Positions 7,130 through 8,813 of a stretch of DNA of 8,813 nucleotides are shown here, piece after piece (positions within the stretch are counted from its first letter, which is position 1; every line of letters starts with the position of its first letter). The position numbers were made by a program, and so were the translations under genes. Source of the DNA: an uncultured Flammeovirgaceae bacterium (lineage in GTDB: Bacteria; Bacteroidota; Bacteroidia; Cytophagales; Cyclobacteriaceae). The notes beneath the pieces were generated by a model. It worked only from the letters and a program-made list of their open reading frames with translations. It searched no databases and was not told the origin of the DNA. The DNA is taken from positions 1 to 8,813 of the forward strand of contig CAKZPJ010000606.1 of the NCBI GenBank assembly GCA_937138955.1. The letters are read 5' to 3'.

Positions 7130-8813
7130 TTAGAAGCGGCTAATATAGCCAAAATGTACCTTAGAAGCAGAAAAGCTCAATATTTGGTTTTGTGATTTTC
7201 CTAAAGCATAAGCCAAACTGAATAGTCCCGCCCGCGTAGTTATACTAATACCCGCTCCTATTCCTAAAGGAGTATCAATAGTATTATGCTGCTGACCTTG
7301 CTGCTGCATCCAGGCTTGGTCATAAAATGCGAATAAATACGAGGGAATCATACTTTCTGGCTCTAATAGCCAACGTAACTCAAAATTGCTAAGAGCGTAT
7401 TGCGATGCAAAAAAGATATTATCGGCAAAACCTCGTAAGTTTCGGAGACCACCCAGTCGATAAAGCTCATTGGCAAACAACTGACTGTCGACCAGGCCAC
7501 CGCCCTTCAGTCGACTATATATTCCCAACGCTGGTCCAACCATGTAATATTGGGTAAAAGAAAGTTCACCCGCCCACTGCAAGCTGGCTTCTGAATGCTG
7601 AGTTAACTGACCAGATTGAAGGGGTTCACTCATCCAAAAAGAGGTAGTTTTCTGCCCTAGCCGTCCCTTTGCTGATAGAGTATATCCTCGTCGAGGAAAT
7701 AACAGTTCGTCAACTCGATTCCAGTGATAACCTATTCCTCCTCCCCTAACTGCTGTATTAGCTAGTGATGGGATATCATTATCGGCTAGTATCATATTTT
7801 CGCCAATGAGTCGGCTACTACGCCAGTCGCCAAATAATTCAACCCGATGATTCCTGCCAATTAAGTAAGATAGCGCTAAATTCGCCTGCTGATTCAAGAA
7901 CAGGGTGTCTTCTTTCAATAAATTAAAATTAATATTCACTCCTAGAGGCGATCGTAGTACATTAGGATGGCTATACTCTAGGGATAGTTGTTGAGATGCC
8001 ACCTGCAACCGTTGCCAGTTTAGTGAGAACATTTTACCAGAACGACCCAGATTACGAAGTAAAACGTTTAGTTCACCCGTTAAGAGTACTCCCCCGCCCT
8101 GTCCTTCGGCAGGAAGTACCGACAGTATACCATCCACTTGACTACTCGCTTGGTAAGACAGTGGTAAGTATATGTCAGCCACTTCGTTCTGAAACTGTGT
8201 CTCAATCGGCCCAGTAAGCGATAGAAAGGGTAACCGTTGCAAACGAGAAGAAATTTGAGCGATCTTTTTACCGCTATAAATCGTTCCTGTATGAATGTCT
8301 AAATAGGCTTCCAGGAATTCAGGGTTTACTTTTTCCGTTCCCTGAATATTTAGCTCCCCAAACCGAATCAGCGGGCCCGGCTGATAATCTAGCGTTGCGG
8401 ATACTTCTTGATCTTTAATCTCAACGTCCATTAGTTGCACTGAAGAAAATGGGTAACCGTTATTTTCGGAGTAGTCCAAGCAGTTATCGACTAGTTTCTG
8501 AAAATCAGCGTAGTGGAAAGGCTGCTGTAAAAACAACTCCTCACGATAGCCGGAATGAGCTTGTAAGAGTGGATCTAAATTGCCCGGTTGAAGGTACGCC
8601 CAATGAAAAGGTGTTTCTGGATGAATTTTGACTCGATAAACCAGACTATCTATCGGTGGAAGTGGCTCAACATACGCCTGAAAATAACCTGCCCGCTGAA
8701 GATCAGTAATTATATCTTCGGCTGCCTGTTGAGCTTCAGCTTGACTAGAGAAATCTGCGGAAGGAAGGTAAGGCTTTAGAAATGCTTGTTCAGTTTCACT
8801 ACCCTCTCCCTCT
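7130..8813 (-). CDS. Omp85-superfamily (BamA/TamA-like) outer-membrane protein, 5' end beyond right window edge
   Basis: The reading frame is open from the stop at 7130 to the right edge, giving 560 visible residues with no start; an in-frame TTG at 8536 lies inside a domain and is not a start. Visible residues of about 1-145 hold POTRA-like alpha/beta units, and the last POTRA is clear at about 148-220, beginning IRFGELNIQGTEKV. A beta-barrel follows from about 223, with FPRRGYTLSAKG (372-383) typical of D15/Omp85 barrels and LGGLRNLRGF (453-462), matching the [VIL]RGF motif of loop 6. The chain ends ISRF, with the terminal aromatic residue of the outer-membrane targeting signal. Omp85 proteins insert or translocate beta-barrel proteins at the outer membrane. 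Whether it is TamA-like or another branch cannot be told without the N-terminus, nor whether it is a lipoprotein like Bacteroidota TamL. The DUF4271 gene starts 69 bases downstream. Confidence 0.88.
   Translation of the reverse strand, partial: EGEGSETEQAFLKPYLPSADFSSQAEAQQAAEDIITDLQRAGYFQAYVEPLPPIDSLVYRVKIHPETPFHWAYLQPGNLDPLLQAHSGYREELFLQQPFHYADFQKLVDNCLDYSENNGYPFSSVQLMDVEIKDQEVSATLDYQPGPLIRFGELNIQGTEKVNPEFLEAYLDIHTGTIYSGKKIAQISSRLQRLPFLSLTGPIETQFQNEVADIYLPLSYQASSQVDGILSVLPAEGQGGGVLLTGELNVLLRNLGRSGKMFSLNWQRLQVASQQLSLEYSHPNVLRSPLGVNINFNLLKEDTLFLNQQANLALSYLIGRNHRVELFGDWRSSRLIGENMILADNDIPSLANTAVRGGGIGYHWNRVDELLFPRRGYTLSAKGRLGQKTTSFWMSEPLQSGQLTQHSEASLQWAGELSFTQYYMVGPALGIYSRLKGGGLVDSQLFANELYRLGGLRNLRGFADNIFFASQYALSNFELRWLLEPESMIPSYLFAFYDQAWMQQQGQQHNTIDTPLGIGAGISITTRAGLFSLAYALGKSQNQILSFSASKVHFGYISRF

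Noticed and set aside
7102..7130. Weak inverted repeat (CGCGT/ACGCG) after the Omp85 gene as a terminator
   Set aside because: The stem is only five base pairs plus a bulge, with a 14-base loop, overlaps the stop codon and has no T-run after it on the minus strand.
8534..8536. TTG as start of a 468-residue Omp85 protein
   Set aside because: The frame remains open for 92 further codons to the window edge and these encode POTRA-like sequence, so the gene begins outside the window.

Overview
The window comes from a Bacteroidota genome, most likely a Cytophagales-like marine or soil lineage. The phylum call is firm. It carries the gldK-gldL-gldM-gldN core of the type IX secretion system (T9SS) and gliding motility, with a PorP/SprF family gene directly upstream, an arrangement confined to that phylum. 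Strong Shine-Dalgarno sequences are mostly absent, which also fits. The order within the phylum is inferred only from the overall look of the proteins.

Every supported gene lies on the minus strand, so transcription runs from the right edge to the left. In order of transcription they are: an Omp85 (BamA/TamA) type outer-membrane protein cut by the right edge (8813-7130); a DUF4271-type polytopic membrane protein (7060-5912); a HemD-like uroporphyrinogen-III synthase (5747-4947); a PorP/SprF outer-membrane protein (4828-3872); lipoprotein GldK (3704-2655); GldL (2608-1805); GldM (1767-175); and the first 36 codons of GldN (108-1), cut by the left edge. No mobile element, tRNA, rRNA or CRISPR array was seen, and no gene-free stretch exceeds 170 bases.

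The left half encodes one machine. GldL and GldM form the inner-membrane, proton-motive-force-driven motor. GldM spans the periplasm and contacts the GldK-GldN ring under the outer membrane. PorP/SprF proteins anchor or present T9SS cargo at the outer membrane. gldK, gldL and gldM are closely spaced (37-46 bases), as expected for an operon. The right half combines an outer-membrane assembly-type protein, a membrane protein of unknown role and a haem-pathway enzyme. It is co-directional with the T9SS genes, but its gaps are wider and contain possible promoter and hairpin sequences.

The most notable non-coding structures are a perfect 10-bp stem between gldM and gldN, three alternating copies of ACGAAC/GTTCGT in the gldK leader that could form mutually exclusive hairpins, and a 15-base palindrome abutting a possible hemD promoter. 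Three genes (porP, hemD and the Omp85 gene) have in-frame TTG codons that could be mistaken for starts; the starts given here differ for that reason. No clearly new system is visible. The best lead is the DUF4271-hemD pair attached to the T9SS locus.
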